Source of the DNA: Demequina silvatica
GTDB taxonomy: Bacteria > Actinomycetota > Actinomycetes > Actinomycetales > Demequinaceae
Direction: 5' to 3'
DNA: 64,000 nt
Assembly: GCF_000971215.1 (NCBI RefSeq)
Contig: NZ_BBMA01000006.1
Span: 186,001 to 250,000 of the forward strand
Shown: positions 46,313-53,533 of the stretch, piece by piece
How the letters are laid out: every line of letters starts with the position of its first letter
Position numbering within the stretch: position 1 is the first letter of the stretch
Translations under genes and position numbers: made by a program
The notes under the pieces: model-generated
The model's database searches: none
Told to the model about the DNA's origin: nothing
The model's input: only the letters and a program-made list of their open reading frames with translations

Positions 46313-46663
46313 ATGTCCGAGTTCATGCTGTCCGTCCACCACGACTACTCGCAGCCGGTCCAACCCGAGGGCACCGACGTCGATGCGATGTACGCCGCGG
46401 TCGCCGCCCTCAACGAGGAGCTGATGTCCACCGGCGCATGGGTCTACGGCGGCGGGCTGCAGGAGCCGGCCACCGCGAGCGTGGTGTCCGTGGTCGACGG
46501 CGAGGTCACGGTCGCCGACGGCCCGCGCAACCCCCTGGCGCCGCAGCTGGGCGGCTACTGGGTGATCGACGTCGCGGACGCCGACGCCGCGCGCGCCTGG
46601 GCCGAGCGCATGTCCGTCGCAGTCAACGGACCCGTCGAGATCCGGCCGCTCCAGGGCGAGTAG
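46313..46663 (+). CDS. YCII-domain protein
   Basis: The protein has 116 residues. MSEFMLSVHHDYSQP and the late DGPRNPLAPQLGGYWVIDV are the DGPF/YCII fold pattern, a ferredoxin-like dimer. Many members sit beside ECF sigma factors; this one does not. No function is established for the family beyond a possible small-molecule or enzyme-like role. GCAGGGAGG precedes the ATG. Confidence 0.88.
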   Translation: MSEFMLSVHHDYSQPVQPEGTDVDAMYAAVAALNEELMSTGAWVYGGGLQEPATASVVSVVDGEVTVADGPRNPLAPQLGGYWVIDVADADAARAWAERMSVAVNGPVEIRPLQGE

Positions 46664-46701
46664 CGCGGGCGCGCGGGTCGCTGGGCGCGGGCGCGCGGGT
46701 C
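46663..46701 (+). repeat. 17-bp direct repeat after the YCII gene
   Basis: GCGCGGGCGCGCGGGTC occurs at 46663-46679 and 46685-46701, a 22-bp period, in the convergent gap. Confidence 0.75.
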
Positions 46702-46720
46702 CTGAGGCGCGGACGCGGCG

Positions 46721-46930
46721 CTACGCGGCGCGGCCCGACCCGGTCGCCTCGGCGGCGCCGCACGCCGCGGCGTGCGCGATGGGATCGGCGAGGTCGGCGA
46801 TGCCGCGGCGGATGAGATGGGCGACCACGTCCTGGGCGACGCGCGCGGCGACCGCCTCATCCGACACGACCCCGAGCGCCGCGCGGTAGGCCGCGGCACG
46901 CATCCCCTCAAGCAGCTGCACATCGATCAC
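46721..46930 (-). CDS. small helical hypothetical protein
   Basis: The protein has 69 residues from GTG at 46930: MIDVQLLEGMRAAAYRAALG, then two further amphipathic helices (ARVAQDVVAHLIRRG). It has no membrane segment. No strong ribosome site is seen, and the protein is Ala-rich, so a chance frame is possible. The charge pattern is regular enough to list it. Confidence 0.4.
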   Translation of the reverse strand: MIDVQLLEGMRAAAYRAALGVVSDEAVAARVAQDVVAHLIRRGIADLADPIAHAAACGAAEATGSGRAA

Positions 46931-46987
46931 GGATCAGAAGATAGCGGCGCCCTCCGACAACGCCCGCCGGGGCGGGGACCCAGCCCG

Positions 46988-46997
46988 CGCATCGTCC
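46988..46997 (-). repeat. GGACGATGCG signal word, intergenic copy
   Basis: This copy lies between divergent genes, with its left end 17 bp before the -10 hexamer of the phosphotransferase gene, so it covers the -35 position. Confidence 0.8.
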
Positions 46998-47010
46998 CTC
47001 CGGCCGCTGG

Positions 47011-47016
47011 TAATTT
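47011..47016 (+). promoter_or_regulatory. leaderless -10 element TAATTT
   Basis: TAATTT ends 6 nt before the ATG at 47023. Confidence 0.5.
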
Positions 47017-47022
47017 CGCAGG

Positions 47023-47931
47023 ATGATCCGCGACGCCGGCCCGCCGCCCGCCCACCCGGCGATCTCGCGCGCGCTCGCGAGGGCGCTGGTGGACCGGCAG
47101 CTGCCGGGGCTGGCGCACCTCGAGATCGGCGAGCGGTTCGACGGCTGGGACATGGTGGTCTACCGCCTGGGCGAGGAGCTGGGGCTGCGGCTGCCGCGCG
47201 TCGAGGCGGCGGTGGGGCCGCTCGCGCGCGAGTCGCGGCTGCTCGAGCACGTGGGCGCCGCGTGGACGTTCCCCCACCCGCGCGTGGTCGCGAGCGGCGT
47301 CGCGCAGGACGGCTACCCGTGGCCGTGGGCGGTGGTGAGCTGGCTGCCCGGCGCGACCGCGGACACGGCGCCGCTGGACGCGAGCTCCGGGCCGGACCTG
47401 GGGCGCGCGTTCGCCCAGGTGCACTCGCCAGCCGGCGAGGACGCGTGGTTCAACCCCGAGCAGTCGATCACGCTGGTCGAGCGCGAGGACAACCTCGACT
47501 GGGCGCTCGGGATGCTGGTGGACGCTGAGGGTCCGCACGGCGAGCGGCTCGACCGCGCCGCGCTCAGGGAGGTCTGGCTCGAGGCGCTCGAAGCGCCCGC
47601 CCCCACCGAGGTGGTGTGGTCGCACGCGGACCCGCACGGCTCCAACCTGCTGGGCGTCGACGGCGGGTTCGCGGGGATCATCGACTGGGGCAAGATGGCG
47701 GGCTGCGAGCGCGCGGTCGACCTGTCCTTCCTCTACACCGCGATGCCCGCCGCGGGGGTGTCGCTGGCGGTGCAGGCGTACCGCGAGGCGTCCGGATGCG
47801 AGGACCCCGGGCTGGAGGCGCGGATGCGCGGCATCGCGGTGGCGAAGTGCGCCTCGTGGGCCGTGCTCGACCGTCCGCTCAACATCGCGATGGCGTGGCG
47901 GGGTTTCGGCGAGCTGCACGTGCTGCGCTGA
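47023..47931 (+). CDS. aminoglycoside-phosphotransferase-like kinase
   Basis: The protein has 302 residues. The APH/choline-kinase fold is shown by SHADPHGSNLL (about 205-215; catalytic Asp and Asn) and GIIDWGKMAGCERAVDLSFL, where IIDWG supplies the metal-binding Asp. The N-lobe has RLPRVEAAVGPLARES. Such proteins phosphorylate sugars, aminoglycosides or small alcohols; the substrate cannot be predicted and resistance should not be assumed. Confidence 0.88.
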   Translation: MIRDAGPPPAHPAISRALARALVDRQLPGLAHLEIGERFDGWDMVVYRLGEELGLRLPRVEAAVGPLARESRLLEHVGAAWTFPHPRVVASGVAQDGYPWPWAVVSWLPGATADTAPLDASSGPDLGRAFAQVHSPAGEDAWFNPEQSITLVEREDNLDWALGMLVDAEGPHGERLDRAALREVWLEALEAPAPTEVVWSHADPHGSNLLGVDGGFAGIIDWGKMAGCERAVDLSFLYTAMPAAGVSLAVQAYREASGCEDPGLEARMRGIAVAKCASWAVLDRPLNIAMAWRGFGELHVLR

Positions 47932-48005
47932 GGCGGGCGGTTCCGAGCGCGGGCACGCGCGCGTAGTCTCGGGCGTTGACCCCGCGAACCCCTTGAGGAG
48001 GGACG

Positions 48006-48557
48006 ATGCCCGCGCTCCAACCCGCGTCCGCGACGGCAGGCATGCTGCCGATCGCGGCGATCGGCGCCGTGCTGGTGCTGGTCGCGTGGGGCGTGGGTGC
48101 GATCTTCGGGCACGGGCGCCGGACCGCGCTGTGGGCCGCGATGCTCACGTGCCTCGCGGTGATCCTGTGGGTGACCATCGGGCTCACGGTGGTCACGCAC
48201 TCCGGCGGCACCGGCGGCGTCAACCTCACGCCCGGCCAGGAGATCCGCCGCGCGCTCGAGACCGGCGCGGGCGCGCCGTGGATGAACCTCGTGGGGAACG
48301 TGCTGCTGTTCGTGCCGTTGGGGACGGTCGCGGCGATGATGACGCGTGGCGGATTCTTCCTGCGCGTGGTCACGGGGACCGGGCTCGGGCTCGCGCTGTC
48401 CGCGGCGATCGAGGCGACGCAGTACCTGCTGGGGCGCGTCGCGGACGTCGACGACATCATCCTCAACACCGCCGGCGCCTTCCTCGGCGCGTTCGCGGCC
48501 GCGCTGGTGCTGTCGCTCGGCGGGTCCTCCGGACGGGCGGAGCGGGCGCGGGCCTGA
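48006..48557 (+). CDS. VanZ-like membrane protein
   Basis: The 183-residue protein has four or five helices. NLVGNVLLFVPLGTVAAMM and SAAIEATQYLLGRVADVDDI are the VanZ signature, including the I-E-x-x-Q and D-x-D-D elements. In vancomycin clusters VanZ gives teicoplanin tolerance, but chromosomal homologues are common and of unknown role. GAGGAGG precedes the start. The ATG itself lies inside a one-mismatch signal word (GGACGATGCC, 48001). Confidence 0.85.
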   Translation: MPALQPASATAGMLPIAAIGAVLVLVAWGVGAIFGHGRRTALWAAMLTCLAVILWVTIGLTVVTHSGGTGGVNLTPGQEIRRALETGAGAPWMNLVGNVLLFVPLGTVAAMMTRGGFFLRVVTGTGLGLALSAAIEATQYLLGRVADVDDIILNTAGAFLGAFAAALVLSLGGSSGRAERARA

Positions 48558-48595
48558 GTTCGCTCGCGGGTATCGTCCGGTTCGCCGGTTGCGAG

Positions 48596-48605
48596 GGACG
48601 ATGCG
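48596..48605 (+). repeat. GGACGATGCG signal word, intergenic copy
   Basis: This copy lies 22 bp before the tRNA-Lys gene, where the tRNA promoter should be. Confidence 0.8.
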
Positions 48606-48627
48606 CGGCGCGGCTAGCATTGGCCGT

Positions 48628-48700
48628 GGGCCTCTAGCTCAGTCGGTAGAGCAGCGGACTTTTAATCCGTAGGTCGTGGGTTCGAGCCCCACGGGGCCCA
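48628..48700 (+). tRNA. tRNA-Lys, anticodon UUU
   Basis: The 73-nt cloverleaf has acceptor GGGCCTC/GGGGCCC with one G-U pair, D-arm with AGCTCAGTCGGTAGAGC, anticodon loop CTTTTAA (UUU) and T-arm GTGGG-TTCGAGC-CCCAC. The discriminator is A and CCA is not encoded. No duplicated 3' end was seen downstream to suggest an integrated element. Confidence 0.97.
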
Positions 48701-48709
48701 CTCGAGGCG

Positions 48710-49294
48710 TCACGACCATTGCTCACCTCCGATGATCGGCACGGTCGGACTGTTGCGCACCTGGTCGAGGAACCCGGAGTCCCCGCGAGCCTCATCGGGT
48801 GTGAGGATCGTCGCGTTGACCGGCCGATGCACCCACTCCTCGGCACGATCGCATGCCCGGTACACCGACTCCGGGTCGGGCGCGCCAATCACCATCACGT
48901 CGATGTCATTCGGCGCCGCCCCCGTGACGCCACGCATGCGGGCGGCGAACGAACCGTAGAGGAACGCAGCCTCGATTCCATCTATCCGCGCGAACTCCTC
49001 GGCGAGGAGCGCCACCGGCCCCGTCGCGATGAGGAGGATCTCGCGCAGCGGCGGAACCAGCGGGCTCGCGTCGCTTGCGCGGAGCATGCGTGTGCGTCCG
49101 ACAAGCCGTTCGGCAAGGATGCCGGCATCCAGCAGTCGCGCGACTTCTCGGTGCGCGGTGGGATAGGCCAGCTCAGCCCGTGACGCGAGATCGGTCAGGC
49201 TGATCTCATCGTCGCCAAGGATCACGACCGAGAGCAGGCGCGCTTGCCCGTCCGACCGGAAGATCGGGGCGAGGAGCGGCGGCTCTGTTCTCAT
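48710..49294 (-). CDS. winged-helix protein with nucleotidyltransferase domain
   Basis: The protein has 194 residues from ATG at 49294 (201 if TTG at 49315 is used; neither has a good ribosome site). Residues about 20-80 form an ArsR-like winged helix (SLTDLASRAELAYPTAHREV). A MNT-type nucleotidyltransferase follows, with FLYGSFAARM and NDIDVMVIGAPDP, where G-S and D-x-D are the catalytic core. This fusion is widespread and may act as a self-regulating antitoxin-like or nucleotidyl-transferring factor. It has a less GC-biased composition than its neighbours. Confidence 0.8.
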   Translation of the reverse strand: MRTEPPLLAPIFRSDGQARLLSVVILGDDEISLTDLASRAELAYPTAHREVARLLDAGILAERLVGRTRMLRASDASPLVPPLREILLIATGPVALLAEEFARIDGIEAAFLYGSFAARMRGVTGAAPNDIDVMVIGAPDPESVYRACDRAEEWVHRPVNATILTPDEARGDSGFLDQVRNSPTVPIIGGEQWS

Positions 49295-49315
49295 ATGGTG
49301 GAGGTTATTCTCCAA

Positions 49316-49959
49316 AATATCGATTGGTCAATGTTTGAGCCCCATAGGACTCGGAACCGCGGTTGCCCCCATACCCACCTCCACCCTTATCGCGACCCCA
49401 TAGGCCGCAAGGGATCAGATGCCTTCCGCGTAACAACAATTTGACAGCCGCCGAACTAGATCGGCTCAGATCGCGAGCCAACTGAAGTTGGCGACCGCCA
49501 ACTTCAGTTGGCTGCACGCCACCCTTCGTTGCCGGGGCGCGCCGCGCCCAGGAACCGTTCGCGACGCTCGCCGTTTTCATGCACTTCCACGCGCGATCGA
49601 CGGCGAGCACACAAGCGCTGGAAGTTCCAGATGCGATCTACCAGGCGTTTCACGTGATGGGTGAGTGCGCGATGCGCTCGCGGCCGCCCCAAACCCCGCG
49701 AAAGTGCATGAAATCGGCGAGCGTGCGCACACCCCTGCGCCACGGGCACGTGTGAGGCGCCGACCACGGAGAACACTCGCAGCATCGCATCGCCCGCGGC
49801 GCGCCCCTTGGGAGCCGCCGCTGATGCAGGCAAAGCCCGTGTGTCGCCGCGGCACCGCCGCGGATGCACGACTGACCTAGGCTGGCGCTGGGGAAGTGGC
49901 GGCAGCCGGACGGCGAGCGATGCGCGCTCCCCACTCCCCGACTCACCAGGGATCGCAAC
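49316..49959. other. 644-bp gene-poor patch after tRNA-Lys region
   Basis: No convincing gene is present. A perfect 16-bp stem, GCCAACTGAAGTTGGC (49477) and GCCAACTTCAGTTGGC (49497), has a 4-nt loop, and each arm is itself nearly palindromic. A 25-bp inverted repeat (23 of 25) joins 49564-49588 to 49700-49724. Composition is clearly lower in GC up to about 49510. The frames between the repeats look like remnants in several phases. Confidence 0.5.
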
Positions 49960-50316
49960 GTGACCGAGCACGCTTCGCACGACGAGTACATCGACGCCGC
50001 ACCCGAGCGCTTCCGGCCCGCGCTGCGCGCCTTGCGCGCCGCGATCACGACCGCCCTTCCTGACGCGGACGAGGTGATCGCCTATGGGATGCCTGGCTTC
50101 CGCGTCGGCGACGCGACCATGATCGGATACGCGGCCTTCAGCAAGCAGTGCGGCCTCTACCTGCCTGCCGAGGCGGTCGCGGAGTGCGCCGAAGCCATCG
50201 AGGACGCTGGCCTCAAGCACACCAAGACCGGCGTGACGTTCACCGACAGCACGCCGATCCCTGGCGAGCTGCTGACAGGCCTCCTTGACGCGGCGCGGCG
50301 GTCCGTCGGCTCGTAG
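49960..50316 (+). CDS. DUF1801/YdhG-type protein
   Basis: The protein has 118 residues from GTG at 49960, with AGGGAT upstream. YIDAAPERFRPALRALRAAI, DEVIAYGMPGFRVGD and YAAFSKQCGLYLP are the DUF1801 (frataxin-like fold) pattern. The family is common and its function is not settled. The gene stands alone between the gene-poor patch and convergent dinB. Confidence 0.82.
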   Translation: MTEHASHDEYIDAAPERFRPALRALRAAITTALPDADEVIAYGMPGFRVGDATMIGYAAFSKQCGLYLPAEAVAECAEAIEDAGLKHTKTGVTFTDSTPIPGELLTGLLDAARRSVGS

Positions 50317-50401
50317 CCACCCGGCCTGAAGAGGGTCCGCGCGGTCCCGTGGAGGCCCGCCGTGACAGGGCCGCGCTTACCGCGCGGCTCCTGCACCGTG
50401 C

Positions 50402-51610
50402 CTACTCGTGTTCAGGCAGGCGCGGCGCCGACACACCAGGGTCACGACCGATGAGCGCCGCGCGTGTGACGGCGGCGGAGCCGAACCGATCACGGACCGC
50501 GTCGAGGGCGGTGTCGAGCGCGGCGTCGATGCGCGCCCCGTCGTTCCAGTCGATCGGAAGCTCCGCCTGAACCTCGCCGGCGCTGGTCAGCTGCGAGAGC
50601 GAGACGCCGATGAGGGTGATGCCGCGTGCGGCGATGTCGGGACCCGCCGCAGCGAGCAACCGCTGGGCGACGGCGAGCAGTACCTCGGTGCGATCGGTAG
50701 GCGCGGCGAGCGTGTGCGATCGCGTCGCCTTCGCGAAGTCGCCGTAGCGCAGCCTCAGGACCACGGTGGCGCACGACGATCCGCGATCGCGCAGGCGCTT
50801 CGCGAGGGCGTCGACGATCTGCGTGAGGATCAGCCCGAGCTCGCCACCTGCATACGACCGATTGCCGAGCGCGCGCTGCGAGCCGATGGATCCGTGGCGC
50901 TTGGTCGTGTCGACGGGCCGCGGGTCCCGGAGCCGGGCCAGCGCATGCAGATGCGCGCCGGCAGCCTTGCCAAGCCATCGCTCGGCGGTCGCGGACTCGA
51001 GCTCTGCCAGCTGCCCGACCGTGTAGACGCCGTTGCGGTGCAGCTTCTCCGCGGTCACCGCGCCCACGCCCCAGAGCCGTTCGACCGGGAGCGGGTGAAG
51101 GAACGCCTCCTCGCGGTCCGGCCCCACCACCAGGAGCCCGTCGGGCTTGCTGACCGCGCTCGCGACCTTCGCGAGGAACTTGGTCCTCGCGACGCCCACC
51201 GAGATCGGGAGCCCGACCTCGGCACGCACGCGTTCCCGCAGGCGCACGGCGATCTCCTCGGGGGTCCCCGCAATACGGCGCAGGCCCCCCACCTCGAGGA
51301 ACGCCTCGTCGATCGAGATTCCCTCCACGTACGGCGTGGTGTCGTGGAAGATCGCGAACACGGCACGGCTCGCCGCGGAGTAGGCCTCCATGCGCGGCGC
51401 AACGACGATCGCGTCGGGACAGAGCGCACGCGCCCGATGCACCCCCATCGCGGTGCGCACGCCCCGGGCCTTCGCTTCATAGCTCGCGGCCGCCACGACG
51501 CCGCCGCCCACGATCACGGGCCGTCCCCGAAGTGCGGGCTCGTCGCGTTGCTCGACCGAGGCGTAGAACGCGTCGAGGTCGGCGTGGAGCACCGTCGCTT
51601 CGCCGCGCAT
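50402..51610 (-). CDS. dinB: DNA polymerase IV (Y family)
   Basis: The protein has 402 residues. The catalytic acids are in HADLDAFYASVEQ (Asp11) and SIDEAFLEV (Asp101, Glu102). SYEAKARGVRTAM is the palm/fingers loop and the little-finger domain follows (about 240-345). It copies damaged templates at the cost of fidelity. AGGAGG precedes the ATG at 51610. A SOS box could not be identified with confidence. It ends without an obvious clamp-binding peptide, though the final residues PRLPEHE are short. Confidence 0.94.
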   Translation of the reverse strand: MRGEATVLHADLDAFYASVEQRDEPALRGRPVIVGGGVVAAASYEAKARGVRTAMGVHRARALCPDAIVVAPRMEAYSAASRAVFAIFHDTTPYVEGISIDEAFLEVGGLRRIAGTPEEIAVRLRERVRAEVGLPISVGVARTKFLAKVASAVSKPDGLLVVGPDREEAFLHPLPVERLWGVGAVTAEKLHRNGVYTVGQLAELESATAERWLGKAAGAHLHALARLRDPRPVDTTKRHGSIGSQRALGNRSYAGGELGLILTQIVDALAKRLRDRGSSCATVVLRLRYGDFAKATRSHTLAAPTDRTEVLLAVAQRLLAAAGPDIAARGITLIGVSLSQLTSAGEVQAELPIDWNDGARIDAALDTALDAVRDRFGSAAVTRAALIGRDPGVSAPRLPEHE

Positions 51611-51710
51611 CCCACACCTCCTGCCCGCACACGGTCCTCCAGGAATGGTCTCACCGGTGGCCGACATCGCACTCGCCAGGTGCCGGGCCGACGGGTCACG
51701 CCGACTCGGG

Positions 51711-52346
51711 CTAGCGATGCGCCAGCGCCAGGCGGACCCCCATCGCGACCAGCACAGTCCCCGCGACGGCGTCGACCACCCGCACGCCGCGCACGCTCGC
51801 GAGCCATCGCCGCGCGTAGCCCGCGCCCAGGATGATCAGCGCGAACCACACCAGCCCCAGCGCCGCGTGCACCGCCGCGAGCAGCAGCCCCACGGCCAGC
51901 GGCGAGTACCCGTCCGGGATGAACTGCGGGATTGTCGCGATGTAGAAGACCCCGGTCTTGGGATTGAGCAGGTTGGTGGTGAAGCCCGTCGCGAGCGCCC
52001 GCCCAACCCCGCGCGGACCGGGCGTGGGCTCCAGGGCGACCGCCGCATCGTCCCCTCGCACGGCCCGCCACAGCATGCGTCCGCCCAGGTAGACGATGTA
52101 CGCCGCGCCGCCCCACGTCACCACCCGGAACGCCCACTCGGAGGCCGCGAGCAACGCGGCCGCGCCCACCGCGGCGGCGGCGCCCCACACGAACAGCCCG
52201 AGCGTGATCCCGAACGCGGCCGCGGCGGCCTGGCGACGGCCGCCCACCAGGGTTGAGCGCAGGACCAGCGTGGTGTCGATCCCGGGCACGACGGTGAGCA
52301 GCAGTGCCACCGCGCCGAAGCCGAGCACGGCCTGAGAGAGCGTCAT
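51711..52346 (-). CDS. LysE-family amino acid exporter
   Basis: The 211-residue protein has five or six helices. LTVVPGIDTTLVLRSTLVGG at the start corresponds to the LysE/RhtB motif (P-G-P-x replaced by P-G-I-D), and NLLNPKTGVFYIATIPQF is the central signature. It probably exports amino acids or small metabolites. A signal word (52044) reads Gly-Asp-Asp-Ala in the large cytoplasmic loop. Confidence 0.9.
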   Translation of the reverse strand: MTLSQAVLGFGAVALLLTVVPGIDTTLVLRSTLVGGRRQAAAAAFGITLGLFVWGAAAAVGAAALLAASEWAFRVVTWGGAAYIVYLGGRMLWRAVRGDDAAVALEPTPGPRGVGRALATGFTTNLLNPKTGVFYIATIPQFIPDGYSPLAVGLLLAAVHAALGLVWFALIILGAGYARRWLASVRGVRVVDAVAGTVLVAMGVRLALAHR

Positions 52347-52352
52347 GGGGCG

Positions 52353-52358
52353 ACTCTA
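52353..52358 (-). promoter_or_regulatory. leaderless -10 element TAGAGT
   Basis: TAGAGT ends 6 nt before the ATG at 52346. Confidence 0.5.
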
Positions 52359-52377
52359 GGCGGCGCGGGCGAACCGG

Positions 52378-52974
52378 TCAGCCGAGGTCGCGCGGCAGCG
52401 GGTCCGGCCCGGTCGCGGTGACCAGCTGCTGGGGCCGCCAGCCTTCCACGTGGCGGAACCCGTCGAACGTGCCGCCCTGCAGCTCGACCACCTCACGCAG
52501 CGGACGCTGGTGGAACTTCACGTGGGTGAAGTCCCCGAACAGGATGTAGTACGGCTCGTTCCACTCGTTCTGGAACTGCTGCCCCGTGAGCACCGCTCGG
52601 TGACGGCGAGAGAACTCCTCGGCCTCCGCGCCGACCACCAGCCCCACGTGCTCCATGCCCATCTTGTAGACGCGCTGGTGGACCGGCGGGATCAGCTCGA
52701 TGAGCGGGATGCCGCGCCCGTCGAGCACTCGGAGCGGCTCCGCGAGCACCAGCATCGACATGGGCCTGCCGTTCCAAACGCCCTCCATGTTCGCCACCGA
52801 ATCCCGCTCGAGCAGGTCCCTCACGTGGACGTACTGGTCCCACTCCGGCAGGCGGTAGGCGAGGTGGCTGAACTCATAGGGAGAGATGTCGATCCCACGG
52901 TCGAGGAGGCGATCGCGCTGGCGCGCGACGAACGCGCGGTAGTCGCCGATGATGTCGCCGACCCGGTCGCCCAT
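52378..52974 (-). CDS. YecM-like VOC-superfamily protein
   Basis: The 198-residue protein has SPYEFSHLAYRLPEWDQYVH, GRPMSMLVLAEPL, LIELIPPV and MEHVGLVV in the order of the YecM branch of vicinal-oxygen-chelate folds, with candidate metal ligands His (SHLAYR), Glu (IELIPP) and His (EHVGLV). The activity of the family is unproven. The ATG at 52974 follows GAGGGGG. It lies upstream of lysE on the same strand with a 31-bp gap. Confidence 0.75.
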   Translation of the reverse strand: MGDRVGDIIGDYRAFVARQRDRLLDRGIDISPYEFSHLAYRLPEWDQYVHVRDLLERDSVANMEGVWNGRPMSMLVLAEPLRVLDGRGIPLIELIPPVHQRVYKMGMEHVGLVVGAEAEEFSRRHRAVLTGQQFQNEWNEPYYILFGDFTHVKFHQRPLREVVELQGGTFDGFRHVEGWRPQQLVTATGPDPLPRDLG

Positions 52975-53062
52975 GGCATACCCCCTCGATCCGCGGGTGG
53001 CGACCCCCGGGTGCCACCACGTCTCGTGTCTACCCCGGACGCTCAGCGTCCGCAACGGCGAG

Positions 53063-53072
53063 GGACGATGCG
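53063..53072 (+). repeat. GGACGATGCG signal word, intergenic copy
   Basis: This copy is between two minus-strand genes and extends as GGGACGATGCGCGGGCCGGG, nearly identical to the context of the start codon at 17259. Confidence 0.8.
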
Positions 53073-53095
53073 CGGGCCGGGCGGGCACGCGACGT

Positions 53096-53452
53096 TCAGT
53101 CCGCGGTCTCCCGCGGGGTCATGAACCACTCGATGAACCGCGCCGCGCGGCCGTCCGGCGCGAACCACACCTCCCAGAGGTTGGTGTAGCTCTCGTGGCC
53201 CGGATAGTCGACCGTGCCCGTGATGATCCCGAGCTCGCTGTTCTCGATGAGGACCGCGAGGCTGTAGGTCGGGTTCGACGGCTCGGGCTCCTTCCACGCC
53301 TCGATGATCGCGTCGATGCCCTTGACCGGTTCCGGGTCGTTGGGCCGGAACCAGTACTCGGCGTCGTCGGTGAAGAGGGCGCGGATGTCCGCGTCCTCCT
53401 TGGATGCCCAGGCCTTGATGTAGCCGTCCAGCCAGTCGCTCGTGCGGGTCAT
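53096..53452 (-). CDS. SnoaL/NTF2-like protein
   Basis: The protein has 118 residues. YIKAWASKEDADIRALFTDD, AEYWFRPNDPEPVKGIDAII and LWEVWFAPDGRAARFIEWF give the cone-shaped NTF2-like fold. Members are isomerases, hydrolases or small-molecule binders. No partner gene indicates the substrate. Confidence 0.85.
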   Translation of the reverse strand: MTRTSDWLDGYIKAWASKEDADIRALFTDDAEYWFRPNDPEPVKGIDAIIEAWKEPEPSNPTYSLAVLIENSELGIITGTVDYPGHESYTNLWEVWFAPDGRAARFIEWFMTPRETAD

Positions 53453-53506
53453 GCTTCGTGTCTACCCGGCCCGGCGCGAAGGCGCCATCGGAGCGGGCGG
53501 GGCCGG

Positions 53507-53516
53507 CGCATCGTCC
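53507..53516 (-). repeat. GGACGATGCG signal word, last copy in the window
   Basis: This copy lies between the SnoaL-like gene and the GH1 gene. No further copy was found in the remaining 10.5 kb. Confidence 0.8.
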
Positions 53517-53533
53517 CGTGGGCCTCGGGCGAT

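Noticed and set aside
48628-49320. Prophage or integrative element attached at tRNA-Lys
   Set aside because: No integrase gene and no repeat of the tRNA 3' end were found in the window.
49504-50220. 238-codon minus-strand frame and related frames in the gene-poor patch
   Set aside because: No ribosome site, no family features, and the frame runs across the inverted repeat and antisense to the DUF1801 gene.
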